The notes below the pieces were generated by a model, which saw only the letters and a program-made list of their open reading frames with translations, searched no databases and was not told where the DNA came from. From the NCBI RefSeq assembly GCF_900105675.1, contig NZ_LT629786.1, forward strand, positions 248,001-312,000: a stretch of 64,000 nucleotides of DNA. Reading direction: 5' to 3'. Each line of letters opens with the position of its first letter. Positions within the stretch are counted from its first letter, which is position 1. Of this stretch, positions 8,427 to 18,782 are shown piece by piece. This DNA comes from Pseudomonas synxantha (GTDB taxonomy: Bacteria > Pseudomonadota > Gammaproteobacteria > Pseudomonadales > Pseudomonadaceae). A program made the translations under genes and the position numbers.

Positions 8427-8472
8427 CGCCTTTGGCGTCGGGGTCAGGAAGGTGTGTTGGCCGGACGCATAC

Positions 8473-8480
8473 CGAGAGCC
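8473..8480. repeat. Target-site duplication, right copy (IS66 copy 1)
   Basis: CGAGAGCC is identical to 6037-6044. It contains GAGAG at a suitable distance before the copR ATG at 8487, so the duplication may have preserved the ribosome-binding site. Confidence 0.95.
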
Positions 8481-8486
8481 ATCCCC

Positions 8487-9182
8487 ATGAGACTTCTGGT
8501 TGCGGAAGACGAACCCAAAATAGGTATTTATTTGCAGCAAGGACTCACCGAGGCGGGGTTCAATGTTGATCGTTTTACCAATGGCAAAGACGCGCTTCAG
8601 CACGCCTTGAGCGAGGCGTATGACCTGCTGATTCTCGATGTGATGATGCCTGGGCTGGATGGCTGGGAAGTACTTCAGAAAGTGAGAGCATCCGGAAAAA
8701 ATGTCCCTGTGCTTTTCCTCACGGCGCGAGACCGAGTTGAGGATCGGGTAAAAGGACTTGAGCTGGGGGCTGACGATTACCTGATCAAACCCTTCGCATT
8801 TTCTGAATTGCTGGCTCGCGTCAGAACGCTGCTGCGTAGAGGTACCACTGCCCCCTCCCAAACCCATATGAAATTGGCTGATTTGGAGGTGGACCTCCTC
8901 AAACGCAGGGTTATCCGCGCAGGCAAACGTATAGATCTAACGGCCAAAGAGTTTGCGTTGCTCGAATTGCTGCTCCGTCGTCGAGGTGAGGTTCTGCCCA
9001 AGTCGCTTATTGCTTCCCAGGTCTGGGACATGAACTTTGACAGCGATACTAACGTCATCGAGGTTGCTGTCAGGAGGCTCAGAGCAAAGATTGATGATGA
9101 TTTTGAGGTCAAGCTTATCCACACCTCTCGAGGCATGGGGTACATGCTGGATGCGCCGGATTCGGGGACGGGGTCGGAATGA
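8487..9182 (+). CDS. copR: Copper response regulator CopR
   Basis: A 231-residue OmpR/PhoB-family regulator. The receiver domain has the acidic pocket at residues 7-8, the phosphoacceptor Asp51 in LLILDVMMP and Lys101 in DDYLIKPF. The C-terminal winged helix includes [15 protein letters not shown] and [23 protein letters not shown]. The ATG at 8487 is preferred because upstream in-frame sequence (from 8454) belongs to the IS66 end. copS follows with a 4-base overlap. It should activate the cop-box promoters. The native promoter has been displaced by the IS66 element, so expression now depends on the IS end or read-through. Confidence 0.92.
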   Translation: MRLLVAEDEPKIGIYLQQGLTEAGFNVDRFTNGKDALQHALSEAYDLLILDVMMPGLDGWEVLQKVRASGKNVPVLFLTARDRVEDRVKGLELGADDYLIKPFAFSELLARVRTLLRRGTTAPSQTHMKLADLEVDLLKRRVIRAGKRIDLTAKEFALLELLLRRRGEVLPKSLIASQVWDMNFDSDTNVIEVAVRRLRAKIDDDFEVKLIHTSRGMGYMLDAPDSGTGSE

Positions 9183-10567
9183 AGCGAATGTCCCTGACTA
9201 CGCGCATGAGCCTGATGTTCATGCTAGCTGTAACGGCTGTGCTCACCGTCGCTGGACTCAGTTTTAACAACCTCAGCCGGCATCATTTCAAGATGCTGGA
9301 TCAGCAGGCGCTGAACGAAAAGCTTCACTCGACGCAAAGAATTTTGACTGGGTTGAACAGCATTGATCAATTCAGTGATGTTAAGCCTGAGCTGGAGGCA
9401 CTGCTTGGTGCTCATCGTGATTTGACAGCTCTTATCATCGATGGTGACGGTAAGCTCCTGTTTGCTGACCCAGGTCCGATCGTAGTTCCTGAAGACTTCC
9501 GAACGGTCACAAACAGCAATGTCTGGGAGTGGCGAGACCAGGAGCAGATATTTCGAGGCGTGACGGCGCAAGCCATAGTGACGGGGCAGGACAAGCCATT
9601 GACAGTGATGTTGATCTTTGATGTTACTCAACATATGGCCTTCTTCGAGACGCTTGAACGATGGTTTTGGATAGGACTGGTGATAAGCGCGCTGGTCAGT
9701 GCTGCACTGGGCTGGATGGTAGCGCGTAGTGGACTACGACCTATTCGCCTAGTCACTCAGGTAGCAGCTTCGATGTCAGCTAAATCGCTCAAAGAGCGTA
9801 TTCCATTAGGTCCCGTTCCCCAAGAGCTCCAGCAGATGGTGCTCTCGTTCAACGCAATGTTATCTAGACTGGACGATGCGTTTGTTCGTTTATCGAACTT
9901 CTCTGCGGACATTGCTCACGAATTACGGACACCCGTTAGCAATTTGATGACTCACACTGAAGTGATTTTATCTAGAAAAAGAAATATTGAGGACTACGAG
10001 GACAATCTGTACTCAAATCTTGATGACTTGAAACGTATGGGACGTATGATTGATGACATGCTTTTTCTAGCGAAATCAGATAACGGTCTAATTACACATG
10101 AAAACAAACCGATTGACCTGGTAGCAGTAGTAGAGAAATTACTCGAGTACTACCGTTTGCTGGCTGATGAGCGAGGGATCGACCTGAAGGTCACAGGCAG
10201 GGGTAGCGTCCGAGGTGACGTACTCATGCTCGACAGGGCCATCTCTAATCTGCTCTCAAATGCGCTCCGGTACACCCCCGAAGGAAAGTGTATTACTGTC
10301 GATATTCGGCAGAAAGGAACTTCAATATCAGTCTCTGTGGAGAACCCGGGAGAGCCCATTGCGTCCGAGCATCTTGAAAAGCTGTTTGATCGATTTTATC
10401 GCGTGGACCCAGCTCGCAGAGAAGGAAGTCCAAGTAATGCAGGGCTAGGTTTATCGATTACTCGATCTATCATTGAAGCGCATGACGGAAAAATATGGTG
10501 TACGTCGTTAAACGGAATAACAGCCTTTCATATTGAACTCCCATGTGCTGATGCAAGAAAGGTCTAA
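9179..10567 (+). CDS. copS: Copper sensor histidine kinase CopS
   Basis: A 462-residue membrane kinase of the heavy-metal sensor (CopS/CusS/IrlS) group. Two membrane segments (residues about 8-28 and 160-180) flank a periplasmic sensor loop. HAMP follows, then the DHp helix with His247 in [14 protein letters not shown]. The ATPase domain has [12 protein letters not shown] and [10 protein letters not shown]. It should phosphorylate CopR when periplasmic copper rises. The gene is translationally coupled to copR (ATGA). Confidence 0.93.
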   Translation: MKRMSLTTRMSLMFMLAVTAVLTVAGLSFNNLSRHHFKMLDQQALNEKLHSTQRILTGLNSIDQFSDVKPELEALLGAHRDLTALIIDGDGKLLFADPGPIVVPEDFRTVTNSNVWEWRDQEQIFRGVTAQAIVTGQDKPLTVMLIFDVTQHMAFFETLERWFWIGLVISALVSAALGWMVARSGLRPIRLVTQVAASMSAKSLKERIPLGPVPQELQQMVLSFNAMLSRLDDAFVRLSNFSADIAHELRTPVSNLMTHTEVILSRKRNIEDYEDNLYSNLDDLKRMGRMIDDMLFLAKSDNGLITHENKPIDLVAVVEKLLEYYRLLADERGIDLKVTGRGSVRGDVLMLDRAISNLLSNALRYTPEGKCITVDIRQKGTSISVSVENPGEPIASEHLEKLFDRFYRVDPARREGSPSNAGLGLSITRSIIEAHDGKIWCTSLNGITAFHIELPCADARKV

Positions 10568-10713
10568 GACACCTTGTTCATATGTATGCAGGCAACATGT
10601 GGTTAGCTCAATAGGATCGTTTTTGGATGAGAGAAAACTCTTGGAGCGTTCCAAAGAAAGTCGCGTATTTGGCGCCGTATTCGGGCAGATCAGTGCCAAA
10701 AACCCGCCCCAAG

Positions 10714-10729
10714 CTGACTGAAATGTAAT
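10714..10729 (+). promoter_or_regulatory. Putative CopR site upstream of copCD-cus operon
   Basis: The plus strand reads CTGACTGAAATGTAAT, the reverse complement of ATTACATTTCAGTCAG. It lies about 200 bases before copC in the 359-base gap after copS. The gap shows no supported gene; open frames such as the one at 10533-10721 overlap copS and lack support. Confidence 0.7.
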
Positions 10730-10926
10730 CGAACAGTTTGCGTTCATGTGGCATCGTGTACTCGCACTGTGACGTTGGAAATCTTGTGATTCCTCCCTGT
10801 CCAGCCGGCCCTAGAACACGGAATTTGCTAGGTATTCGTCAGTGGTTTTAACGAGCGTCAAAAAGTAAAAAACTAGATATTCCCTAAAAACCTAGAACCA
10901 ACAGCTTTTGCTGTCAGGAGTCTTGC

Positions 10927-11310
10927 ATGTCATTCCTTAAAACTACCACCGTAGCTGTTGCGCTGACTGCGGGTTTGCTTCTGAGTGCAGTTGCTCAGGC
11001 GCATCCAAAGCTGGTTTCTTCTACTCCCGCTGAAGGATCGGATGCGGCGGCTCCGTCTAAAATCGAACTGCACTTTTCTGAGAATCTAACGACTCAGTTC
11101 TCTGGTGCAAAGCTGATTATGACCGATATGCCTGGTATGCCGAATTCACCTATGGGCGTAAAAGCTAACGTGGCAGGTGGCGGTGATCCGAAGACGATGG
11201 TTATTACACCCGCATCGCCATTGACCACGGGTACTTACAAAGTCGAATGGCGTGCCGTTTCCTCGGACACTCACCCGATTACCGGCAACTTTTCTTTCAA
11301 AGTGAAATGA
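10927..11310 (+). CDS. copC: Periplasmic copper-binding protein CopC
   Basis: A 127-residue protein. The signal peptide ends at AQA, giving a mature N-terminus HPKL whose His is a Cu(II) ligand in the family. A Met-rich loop (MTDMPGMPNSPMG) and the C-terminal SSDTHPITGNFSFKV are typical of CopC. It delivers copper to or with the adjacent CopD. The TGA is four bases from the copD start. Confidence 0.95.
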   Translation: MSFLKTTTVAVALTAGLLLSAVAQAHPKLVSSTPAEGSDAAAPSKIELHFSENLTTQFSGAKLIMTDMPGMPNSPMGVKANVAGGGDPKTMVITPASPLTTGTYKVEWRAVSSDTHPITGNFSFKVK

Positions 11311-11313
11311 TTC

Positions 11314-12252
11314 ATGAGCGACTCATTAAATATCGTTGTTCGCTTTGCTCTTTATTTCGACCTGATGCTGTTATTTGGACTGGCAATTTTTGGTCTTTAT
11401 AGCCTCAGGGGAAAAGAAAGAATATCGGGAACAGTTTTGAATTTTGAGTCGCTTCTTTACAGTACTTCTGCTGTAGGTGTAGCTCTGTCCCTTGCCGCCA
11501 TGTTGTTACTTGCGAAAGCAATGAGTGGCGTGTCGGGTTTCATGGAGCTACATCACCATATCTTTCAAATGGTTCTCATGGGGACTGACGTCGGTTTGAC
11601 CTGGATGGTCCGAATAGGGGCGTTGGTGACGGCCATTATTGGCGTTTCCCTGAACAAGCGCTTTCCAACACTGAGTCTTTGGATTGTCACTGTCTGTGGC
11701 GCGATTGCGCTAGCGACGCTGGCATGGACAGGGCACGGAGCAATGGACGAGGGGAGCCGTCGCTACTGGCACTTTATTAGCGATATCTTCCATCTTTTGG
11801 CCGCAGGCGGTTGGTTGGGTGCGCTAGCGGCATTTGCCCTGCTGCTGCGTTTGAAATCACTGAAAGGTGAGCGAGAAGCACGAATTCTTGCTCGGGTACT
11901 GACAGGGTTTGAATCGGCCGGCGCGGTGATTGTAGTGATCATCAGCATTACGGGAGTGGCGAACTACCTATTTATCGTTGGGCCAAATCTCGATGAGGTG
12001 ATGCTCAGCACTTATGGCGAGTTGCTATTTTTGAAGGTCCTGCTCTTTGCCGGGATGATCGTATTAGCGACGCTCAACCGTTTTCACCTAAGCCCGCTCT
12101 TGGAACGTTCTGTTCGAAATGGAGACTATGCTGTCGCGGTCAATGCCTTGCGCCGTAGCATGAAGCTCGAATTTTCAATGGCAGTCATCATTATTTGTCT
12201 AGTCGCATGGTTAGGTACTTTAAGCCCGGTCATGGAAATGAGCGCGGCATAG
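11314..12252 (+). CDS. copD: Inner-membrane copper protein CopD
   Basis: A 312-residue polytopic membrane protein with about eight hydrophobic helices, the CopD/PcoD family. Conserved features include HHHIFQM near 87, TGHGAMDEG, and [20 protein letters not shown] containing membrane histidines. It is thought to move copper across or within the inner membrane together with CopC. Tight spacing places it in the copC operon. Confidence 0.93.
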   Translation: MSDSLNIVVRFALYFDLMLLFGLAIFGLYSLRGKERISGTVLNFESLLYSTSAVGVALSLAAMLLLAKAMSGVSGFMELHHHIFQMVLMGTDVGLTWMVRIGALVTAIIGVSLNKRFPTLSLWIVTVCGAIALATLAWTGHGAMDEGSRRYWHFISDIFHLLAAGGWLGALAAFALLLRLKSLKGEREARILARVLTGFESAGAVIVVIISITGVANYLFIVGPNLDEVMLSTYGELLFLKVLLFAGMIVLATLNRFHLSPLLERSVRNGDYAVAVNALRRSMKLEFSMAVIIICLVAWLGTLSPVMEMSAA

Positions 12253-12326
12253 CGGTTGGTGATGGCCGACTAAGGAGTCTCAAGGGTGAATTGTAAGGGC
12301 CATTTGCACCGTCTACACTCCAGCTC

Positions 12327-12668
12327 ATGAAACGCTACCTGCGGTTTTGCCTAATTTTCCTGATTAGCTTGGCGCTTCCCCTCAGCGGGATGGCGGGTGT
12401 TCAGACATCGATTGAACCATGCCCGATGAAAACCATGGGCATGGCGATGATGGATGGTATGGGGCAAGACTGCTGCCACGACATGAAAAGTCCCACCGAG
12501 CATGGCAAACCTTGTAAGCCCGGTCAGGAATGCAAAACTGGCGGCATGTTGCAAGTATCGATCATCAAGCCTCCTATCACCCTGTCCAGTCCTCTCATTC
12601 TATCATTCTCCAGCCATTTCCCGCTCGTACAAACCTCTTCAGGGGTATGGCGACCCCCACGTACTTGA
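12327..12668 (+). CDS. CzcI-like small periplasmic Cys/Met-rich protein
   Basis: A 113-residue protein with a signal peptide (RFCLIFLISLALPLSGMAG). A central metal-binding-like segment holds several Cys, Met and His residues (CPMKTMGMAMMDGMGQDCC, then CKPGQECKTGGM). The C-terminus SGVWRPPRT resembles the PP-rich ends of CzcI-type proteins found ahead of RND efflux genes. It precedes cusC by 94 bases on the same strand. A regulatory or metal-buffering role is inferred. Confidence 0.65.
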   Translation: MKRYLRFCLIFLISLALPLSGMAGVQTSIEPCPMKTMGMAMMDGMGQDCCHDMKSPTEHGKPCKPGQECKTGGMLQVSIIKPPITLSSPLILSFSSHFPLVQTSSGVWRPPRT

Positions 12669-12761
12669 TTCCTGTACCACACTGAGCCTCATTCCGCGTT
12701 AGCGGGATGGCATATCTGCGCGCATGTCTTATGAAGCGCGCGGTGGATCATCACAGGAATC

Positions 12762-14024
12762 GTGAACATGAACTCCAAGTGCTGTTGCACAGGTTGGTCC
12801 TTCCTGGCCGGCCTGGCGGCAAGCGTACTTGCATTGCCGAGCTTCGCTAGCGCATTGACATTCGATGAAGCGCTGCGTCTGGCCGAAAACAATGCACCAT
12901 CGTTGACCGCACAAGACGCCAAAATTCAAGCAGCCACTAGCGCGGCCATTCCCGCCGGCGAACTACCCGATCCCAAGCTACTGCTGGGCGTGCAGAACTA
13001 CCCCATTGGTGGACCCGACAGATGGAGCATCGACCAGGACTTCATGACCATGCAAGTGGTCGGGATTAGGCAGGAGATGCCCAACAGCGACAAGCGCAAA
13101 GCACGTATCGAGGTCGCGGATGCGGCTGTTGATCGAGCGTCAGCCGAGCGTCGAGTGGCGCGTCTGAACGTCCGACAGTCCACGGCATTAGCCTGGATCA
13201 GAAGCTACTCGGTTGAGCGTAAAGATGCGTTGTTCCAGGACTTCTACAAAGAAAACCGTCTTCTGACCGATACCGTCAGAGCTCAGATTGCGGGTGGCCG
13301 AGCCCAACCCGCCGATGCGGTGACACCTAAACAGGAAGCTGCTCAACTGGCTGAGCAGCAGGATGATTTAGTTCGTCAACGTGCACAGGCCCGGGCCGCC
13401 CTCAAGCGCTGGATTGGCCCTGCCGCCGATGACAAACCGGTAGGCGGTTTGCCTGATTGGCCTATTGAGACCTCAGGTTACTCCCATAAGCTGCAACATC
13501 ACCCCGAATTAGCGGCTTTTGTGCCGATGACCCGTGAAGCACAAGCCAAGATCCGTGAAGCTGAGGCGGAAAAGCAGTCTGACTGGAGCTGGGAATTCGA
13601 TTATCAGCACCGAGGCCAACAATTCGGTGACATGGTCAGCGTGCAGTTTTCATGGGATCTCCCGCTGTTCCCTAACTCTCGGCAAAACCCCAAGATTGCG
13701 GCCAAGCACGCCGAACTAAACCAGCTTGAGGCTGAGCGCGAAGCCCTGTCACGCGAGCATACCCAGCAACTGGAGGATGAGTTGGCTGACTACGAGCGCC
13801 TCAATCGTGCAGTCAGCCGTAATCAGGAAAGCTTGTTGCCGTTGGCTAAAGAAAAGGTCGAACTCACGATGGCCAGCTACCGCTCCGGCAAGGGTGATTT
13901 GAACTCGGTTGTTGCCGCCCGACGCGAACTCATCGAAGCCCGTCTCAAGCAGGTTGACGTTGAAGAGCAACGTGCCCTGACCAGCGCTCGCCTGTATTTC
14001 TCTTACGGGGAGTCCGCTCAATGA
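12762..14024 (+). CDS. cusC: Outer-membrane factor of copper/silver efflux (CusC-like, TolC family)
   Basis: A 420-residue TolC-family protein with signal peptide. Two OEP repeats are recognisable: LTFDEALRLAENNAPSL at the mature N-terminus and long amphipathic helices after about 120 and 320. A segment GGPDRWSIDQDFMTMQVV is typical of the metal-RND outer-membrane subgroup. The signal region contains an unusual CCC triplet at residues 7-9 but no obvious lipobox. It overlaps cusB by 4 bases. Confidence 0.88.
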   Translation: MNMNSKCCCTGWSFLAGLAASVLALPSFASALTFDEALRLAENNAPSLTAQDAKIQAATSAAIPAGELPDPKLLLGVQNYPIGGPDRWSIDQDFMTMQVVGIRQEMPNSDKRKARIEVADAAVDRASAERRVARLNVRQSTALAWIRSYSVERKDALFQDFYKENRLLTDTVRAQIAGGRAQPADAVTPKQEAAQLAEQQDDLVRQRAQARAALKRWIGPAADDKPVGGLPDWPIETSGYSHKLQHHPELAAFVPMTREAQAKIREAEAEKQSDWSWEFDYQHRGQQFGDMVSVQFSWDLPLFPNSRQNPKIAAKHAELNQLEAEREALSREHTQQLEDELADYERLNRAVSRNQESLLPLAKEKVELTMASYRSGKGDLNSVVAARRELIEARLKQVDVEEQRALTSARLYFSYGESAQ

Positions 14025-15505
14025 TTTTTAAATTATGGAAAGGGACTTTAATCATCGGCATCTCGATTGCCTTGGGTGTTGCCGGGGGTTACTGGTTAGC
14101 CCAACCGCGAATGAGCGGAGTAGCTGGTGTCGTACCGGATCATGAACCCAAAGCCTCTGCCGATCGAAAAGTTCTGTATTGGTATGATCCCATGTACCCA
14201 CAACAGAAATTCGATAAACCGGGTAAGTCACCCTTCATGGACATGCAGATGATCCCTCAATACGCAGATACCAAGGGGGACAGCGCTGCCATTCGAATTG
14301 ATCCAAGCCTGACTCAGAACCTTGGTGTGCGACTGGCTAGTGTCAGTCGAGGCGTATTTGCCTCGACACTGAACGTGGTAGGTGTGCTGGCCTTCAACGA
14401 ACGGGACGTTGCAGTCATTCAGGCCCGTACAGCGGGTTTTGTCGAGCGTGTGTATGCCCACGCACCTGGTGATGTGCTGAAAGCGAATGCCGCCTTGGCA
14501 GATATCTTGGTGCCGGAGTGGGCAGCTGCTCAGGAGGAATTTCTCGCCCTCAAGCGTAGTGGCGATGCTGGCTTGCTGACAGCGGCCCGGCAGCGACTGC
14601 GGCTAACCGGAATGCCACTTACGTTAATTGCTCAAGTTGAGCGCACTGGCAAAGTTCAATCGAACCTGACGCTGACCAGCCCTATTGGTGGTGTGCTTCA
14701 AGAGCTGAGTGTGCGTGAAGGTATGACGGTGGCCGCAGGCGAGACGTTGGCTCGTGTTAATGGTTTGAGCAGTGTCTGGCTGGCCGTGGCTGTACCAGAG
14801 GCGGAAGCTGGGTCAATCGTAGTAGGGCAAGCAGCTGAAGCGCGTTTATCCGCATTCCCTGGAGTTGTGCTCAAGGGCGTCGTCAGTGCGATTCTTCCGG
14901 AAACCAGTTCGGACAGTCGCACACTTCGCGTTCGAGTTGAGTTACCCAATCCAGATGGCCGACTCAGACCAGGTTTGACCGCACAGGTAAGCCTCAATCG
15001 TTCAACGGAGCAAAGTGTTCTGTGGGTGCCGAGCGAGGCCGTCATTCGTACCGGTCGACGTGCGTTGGTCATGCTCTCTGAAGACGCTGGTCGATATCGC
15101 CCGGTGGAGGTGCAGCTAGGCCAGGATAACGATGGCAAGACGGCGATATTGAAAGGCTTGGAAGAGGGGCAGAAAGTGGTGACCTCTGGCCAGTTCCTGC
15201 TCGACTCGGAGGCCAGTCTCAAGGGCGTTGTCGCAAGCTCATTGGACGTTTCGCCATCTACTATGCCCGTTGGCGCTTTGCATGAGGCCGATGGTCAGAT
15301 CGTTGAGATCAACGACAAAGAAGTCACGCTCGCCCACGGTCCCTTCAAGACATTGGGTATGCCAGGCATGACGATGACTTTCCCTCTCGCCACTCCTGCT
15401 CTGATGAAGGGCCTAAAAACGGGCGACAAGGTTCGGATCGCTGTTAGCCAGACGGACGATGGTCTGCGTGTTGAACGTCTGGAACGCTCTGGGGGCCAGC
15501 CATGA
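14021..15505 (+). CDS. cusB: Copper RND periplasmic adaptor CusB with fused C-terminal CusF domain
   Basis: A 494-residue membrane fusion protein. After an N-terminal anchor comes a heavy-metal-binding domain ([25 protein letters not shown]). Barrel-sandwich and beta-barrel segments follow ([31 protein letters not shown]). The last 80 residues form a CusF-like domain with the copper-site pattern [18 protein letters not shown]. CusF is normally a separate chaperone, so this is a natural fusion. The separate cusF after cusA is dead. Confidence 0.9.
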   Translation: MIFKLWKGTLIIGISIALGVAGGYWLAQPRMSGVAGVVPDHEPKASADRKVLYWYDPMYPQQKFDKPGKSPFMDMQMIPQYADTKGDSAAIRIDPSLTQNLGVRLASVSRGVFASTLNVVGVLAFNERDVAVIQARTAGFVERVYAHAPGDVLKANAALADILVPEWAAAQEEFLALKRSGDAGLLTAARQRLRLTGMPLTLIAQVERTGKVQSNLTLTSPIGGVLQELSVREGMTVAAGETLARVNGLSSVWLAVAVPEAEAGSIVVGQAAEARLSAFPGVVLKGVVSAILPETSSDSRTLRVRVELPNPDGRLRPGLTAQVSLNRSTEQSVLWVPSEAVIRTGRRALVMLSEDAGRYRPVEVQLGQDNDGKTAILKGLEEGQKVVTSGQFLLDSEASLKGVVASSLDVSPSTMPVGALHEADGQIVEINDKEVTLAHGPFKTLGMPGMTMTFPLATPALMKGLKTGDKVRIAVSQTDDGLRVERLERSGGQP

Positions 15506-18500
15506 TTGCGGCCCTTATTCGCTGGTCGGTGGCCAACCGCTTTCTTGTGTTGCTGGCGACGCTGTTCGTCACGGCATGGGGGATCTGGGCGGTTCAAAGT
15601 ACGCCCATCGATGCATTGCCAGACCTGTCGGATGTTCAGGTAATTATCCGTACACCTTACCCAGGCCAAGCCCCACAGATCGTCGAAAACCAGGTGACCT
15701 ATCCACTGGCAACCACCATGCTCTCGGTACCTGGGGCCAAGACTGTGCGCGGTTACTCCTTCTTTGGCGACAGCTTCGTTTATGTGCTGTTCGAAGACGG
15801 AACTGACTTGTACTGGGCCCGCTCGCGGGTGTTGGAATACCTGAGCCAGATACAAAGCCGCCTACCAGCCAGTGCTAAGCCAGCCTTAGGACCTGATGCC
15901 ACTGGCGTTGGCTGGATTTTCCAGTACGCGTTGGTTGATCGCAGCGGTGGGCACGATCTGGCGCAACTGCGAGCCCTACAGGACTGGTTTCTCAAATTCG
16001 AGCTCAAGACGCTGCCGAACGTTGCGGAAGTTGCCACCGTAGGTGGCATGGTCAAACAGTATCAGGTCCAGCTCGATCCGCTAAAGTTGGCGAACTTGGG
16101 TATCACGCAGTCTGAGGTGACCGAGGCGATCGGCAAAGCCAATCAGGAAACCGGTGGAGCCGTGCTGGAAATGGCGGAGACAGAGTTCATCGTACGAGCT
16201 TCCGGCTACCTAAAGACGCTCAATGACTTTCGCGCCATCCCGCTCAAACTGGGCGCGGGCAGTGTGCCGGTCACGTTGGGCGATGTTGCCACGATTCAGT
16301 TAGGGCCTGAGATGCGTCGAGGCATTACCGAACTCGACGGTGAAGGTGAGACCGTCGGCGGCGTGGTGATTCTGCGCAGCGGGAAGAATGCTCGTGAAAC
16401 CATTGCGGCGGTCAAAACCAAACTCGACGAGCTGAAAAGCAGTCTGCCGGCGGGGGTTGAAATCGTCACCACCTACGACCGCAGCAAGTTGATTGATCGT
16501 GCCGTGGAAAACCTCAGCCACAAGCTGATCGAAGAGTTCATCGTCGTCGCGTTGGTCTGCGGAATCTTTCTCTGGCACCTGCGTTCATCTCTGGTGGCAA
16601 TCATTTCCCTGCCGGTTGGGGTGCTGATCGCCTTCATCGTGATGCGCTATCAGGGTATCAACGCCAACATCATGTCCCTTGGCGGGATTGCCATCGCCAT
16701 CGGCGCTATGGTCGACGCTGCCGTGGTGATGATTGAAAATGCCCACAAGAAGGTCGAGGCTTGGCACGTGGCCAATCCTGGGGAGGAACTGAAAGGTGAA
16801 CGTCATTGGCACGTGATGACTGAAGCGGCTGCCGAGGTAGGACCTGCATTGTTCTTCTGTCTGCTGATCATCACCCTGTCGTTCATTCCGGTGTTCACGC
16901 TGGAGGCTCAGGAAGGACGTCTATTCGGTCCATTGGCGTTCACCAAAACCTACGCTATGGCCGCAGCGGCTGGACTGTCGGTAACTCTCGTACCGGTGTT
17001 GATGGGGTATTGGATTCGTGGACGAATTCCCAATGAGCAGCAGAATCCGCTAAATCGCTGGTTGATCCGGATCTACGAACCCGCTCTGGACGCCGTATTA
17101 CATCGACCTAAAATAACGCTGCTGGTTGCGTTGCTAGTCTTTGTCAGCGCGTTGTGGCCGATCTCTCGTCTGGGTGGTGAGTTTCTTCCCCCGCTGGACG
17201 AAGGGGACCTGCTCTATATGCCATCAGCTCTGCCTGGATTATCGGCGCAGAAGGCCGCGCAACTGCTTCAACAGACTGACCGTCTGATAAAGACAGTTCC
17301 AGAGGTCGAACACGTTTTCGGCAAAGCCGGCCGCGCTGAAACCGCGACTGACCCAGCACCTTTGGAAATGTTCGAAACCACCATCCAATTCAAACCACAC
17401 GAACAGTGGCGCCCAGGCATGACCCAGGAAAAGCTCGTTGAGGAGCTAGACCAAGCGGTGCGTGTCCCAGGATTGACCAACATCTGGATACCGCCGATTC
17501 GTAACCGCATCGACATGCTGGCCACTGGCATAAAAAGCCCTATTGGTGTGAAGGTTGCCGGTACCAACCTGACGGAGATCGATGCCGTCACCCAAGCCAT
17601 CGAACGTGTTGCCAAGGATGTCTCAGGTGTGAGTTCAGCGTTGGCCGAACGACTGACCGGTGGCCGCTATATTGATGTGGATATCGATCGTAAAGCTGCG
17701 GCCCGCTATGGGTTAAATATTGCCGATGTGCAATCGATCGTGGCCGGCGCAATCGGCGGTGAAAACGTCGGGGAGACGATTGAAGGGTTGGCTCGTTTCC
17801 CAATTAACGTACGTTACCCTCGTGAGTGGCGGGATTCACTCGGCGCTCTGGAGCAGTTACCTATCTATACCCCTCTAGGCAGCCAGATCACTCTTGGCAC
17901 CGTTGCGAAGATCAAGGTCAGCGATGGTCCGCCGATGCTTAAGAGTGAGAACGCCCGACCTTCAGGCTGGGTGTATATCGACGTGCGGGGACGGGATATT
18001 GCTTCGGTAGTCGCCGATCTACGACGGGTCGTCAGCGAGCAGGTTAAGTTGCAGCCTGGTATGAGCCTGAGCTACGCAGGACAGTTCGAATTTCTCGAAA
18101 GGGCCAACGCACGACTCAAGCTGGTGGTGCCTGCCACGCTGTTGATCATCTTCGTGCTGCTTTATTTAACCTTTGCTCGCTTCGATGAGGCCTTGCTGAT
18201 CATGGCCACTCTGCCATTCGCACTGACTGGTGGGGTATGGTTTCTCTATCTATTGGGATTCAACCTGTCGGTCGCCACTGGTGTCGGCTTTATCGCTTTG
18301 GCCGGTGTTTCTGCCGAATTTGGCGTAATTATGCTGCTTTATCTGAAGAACGCCTGGGCTGAGCGTGAAGACCTCGGCGATAGGACCGAGCACGGGCTGA
18401 TGGCCGCGATTCGTGAAGGCGCTGTCCAGCGCGTTCGGCCCAAAGCCATGACTGTGGCTGTCATCATTGCTGGCTTGTTACCCATTTTGCTGGGCAGCGG

Positions 18501-18660
18501 GACCGGCAGCGAGGTGATGAGCCGAATTGCGGCACCCATGGTTGGAGGCATGATTACCGCGCCCTTGCTGTCGCTGTTTGTCATTCCGGCAGCCTATCGA
18601 CTGATGCGTCGCCGGCACCTCTCAGTTGAGCCCATCAATCCTCAAGAAAAAGTCGTATGA
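15502..18660 (+). CDS. cusA: Copper/silver RND transporter CusA
   Basis: A 1052-residue inner-membrane pump of the heavy-metal RND family. It has the first helix followed by [30 protein letters not shown] in the proton-relay helix region, and the periplasmic porter and docking domains. Length and motifs fit the monovalent-cation (Cus) subgroup, not CzcA. It drives Cu(I)/Ag(I) from the periplasm through CusB and CusC. The last codons overlap the start of a broken cusF. Confidence 0.93.
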   Translation: MIAALIRWSVANRFLVLLATLFVTAWGIWAVQSTPIDALPDLSDVQVIIRTPYPGQAPQIVENQVTYPLATTMLSVPGAKTVRGYSFFGDSFVYVLFEDGTDLYWARSRVLEYLSQIQSRLPASAKPALGPDATGVGWIFQYALVDRSGGHDLAQLRALQDWFLKFELKTLPNVAEVATVGGMVKQYQVQLDPLKLANLGITQSEVTEAIGKANQETGGAVLEMAETEFIVRASGYLKTLNDFRAIPLKLGAGSVPVTLGDVATIQLGPEMRRGITELDGEGETVGGVVILRSGKNARETIAAVKTKLDELKSSLPAGVEIVTTYDRSKLIDRAVENLSHKLIEEFIVVALVCGIFLWHLRSSLVAIISLPVGVLIAFIVMRYQGINANIMSLGGIAIAIGAMVDAAVVMIENAHKKVEAWHVANPGEELKGERHWHVMTEAAAEVGPALFFCLLIITLSFIPVFTLEAQEGRLFGPLAFTKTYAMAAAAGLSVTLVPVLMGYWIRGRIPNEQQNPLNRWLIRIYEPALDAVLHRPKITLLVALLVFVSALWPISRLGGEFLPPLDEGDLLYMPSALPGLSAQKAAQLLQQTDRLIKTVPEVEHVFGKAGRAETATDPAPLEMFETTIQFKPHEQWRPGMTQEKLVEELDQAVRVPGLTNIWIPPIRNRIDMLATGIKSPIGVKVAGTNLTEIDAVTQAIERVAKDVSGVSSALAERLTGGRYIDVDIDRKAAARYGLNIADVQSIVAGAIGGENVGETIEGLARFPINVRYPREWRDSLGALEQLPIYTPLGSQITLGTVAKIKVSDGPPMLKSENARPSGWVYIDVRGRDIASVVADLRRVVSEQVKLQPGMSLSYAGQFEFLERANARLKLVVPATLLIIFVLLYLTFARFDEALLIMATLPFALTGGVWFLYLLGFNLSVATGVGFIALAGVSAEFGVIMLLYLKNAWAEREDLGDRTEHGLMAAIREGAVQRVRPKAMTVAVIIAGLLPILLGSGTGSEVMSRIAAPMVGGMITAPLLSLFVIPAAYRLMRRRHLSVEPINPQEKVV

Positions 18661-18782
18661 AACTGACCCTGATTGCAGTTGCAAACACCGTATTTGCGCT
18701 GTCTCTTTCGGCCCACGCGTAGGACATGCCGGGCATGAAAATGTATGAATGGAATGCAAGCTCATTTAATGACAATGGCTAA
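18657..18782 (+). pseudogene. Truncated cusF remnant
   Basis: The ATG at 18657 overlaps the cusA stop and encodes a good signal peptide ([21 protein letters not shown]). An in-frame TAG at 18720 follows. The frame then continues DMPGMKMYEWNASSFNDNG to a TAA at 18780-18782. The Met-rich DMPGMKM is what a small copper chaperone begins with. Position, signal peptide and sequence point to cusF lost by a nonsense mutation and 3' truncation at the junction with the transfer operon. Confidence 0.65.

Larger units (their letters stand above)
6045..8472 (-). mobile_element. Complete IS66-family insertion sequence (copy 1)
   Basis: A 2428-bp element with imperfect terminal inverted repeats. The left end reads GTATGCGTCCGGGCATCAC and the right end (reverse complement) GTATGCGTCCGGCCAACAC. 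It is flanked by a perfect 8-bp duplication CGAGAGCC. It carries tnpA, tnpB and tnpC in the standard IS66 order on the minus strand, all intact. The clean ends and duplication indicate a recent insertion. It landed six bases upstream of the copR start codon, splitting the promoter region from copRS. Confidence 0.96.

Noticed and set aside
8454..8486. Earlier in-frame start for copR
   Set aside because: These codons lie in the IS66 right end and target duplication; the ATG at 8487 gives the standard regulator N-terminus.
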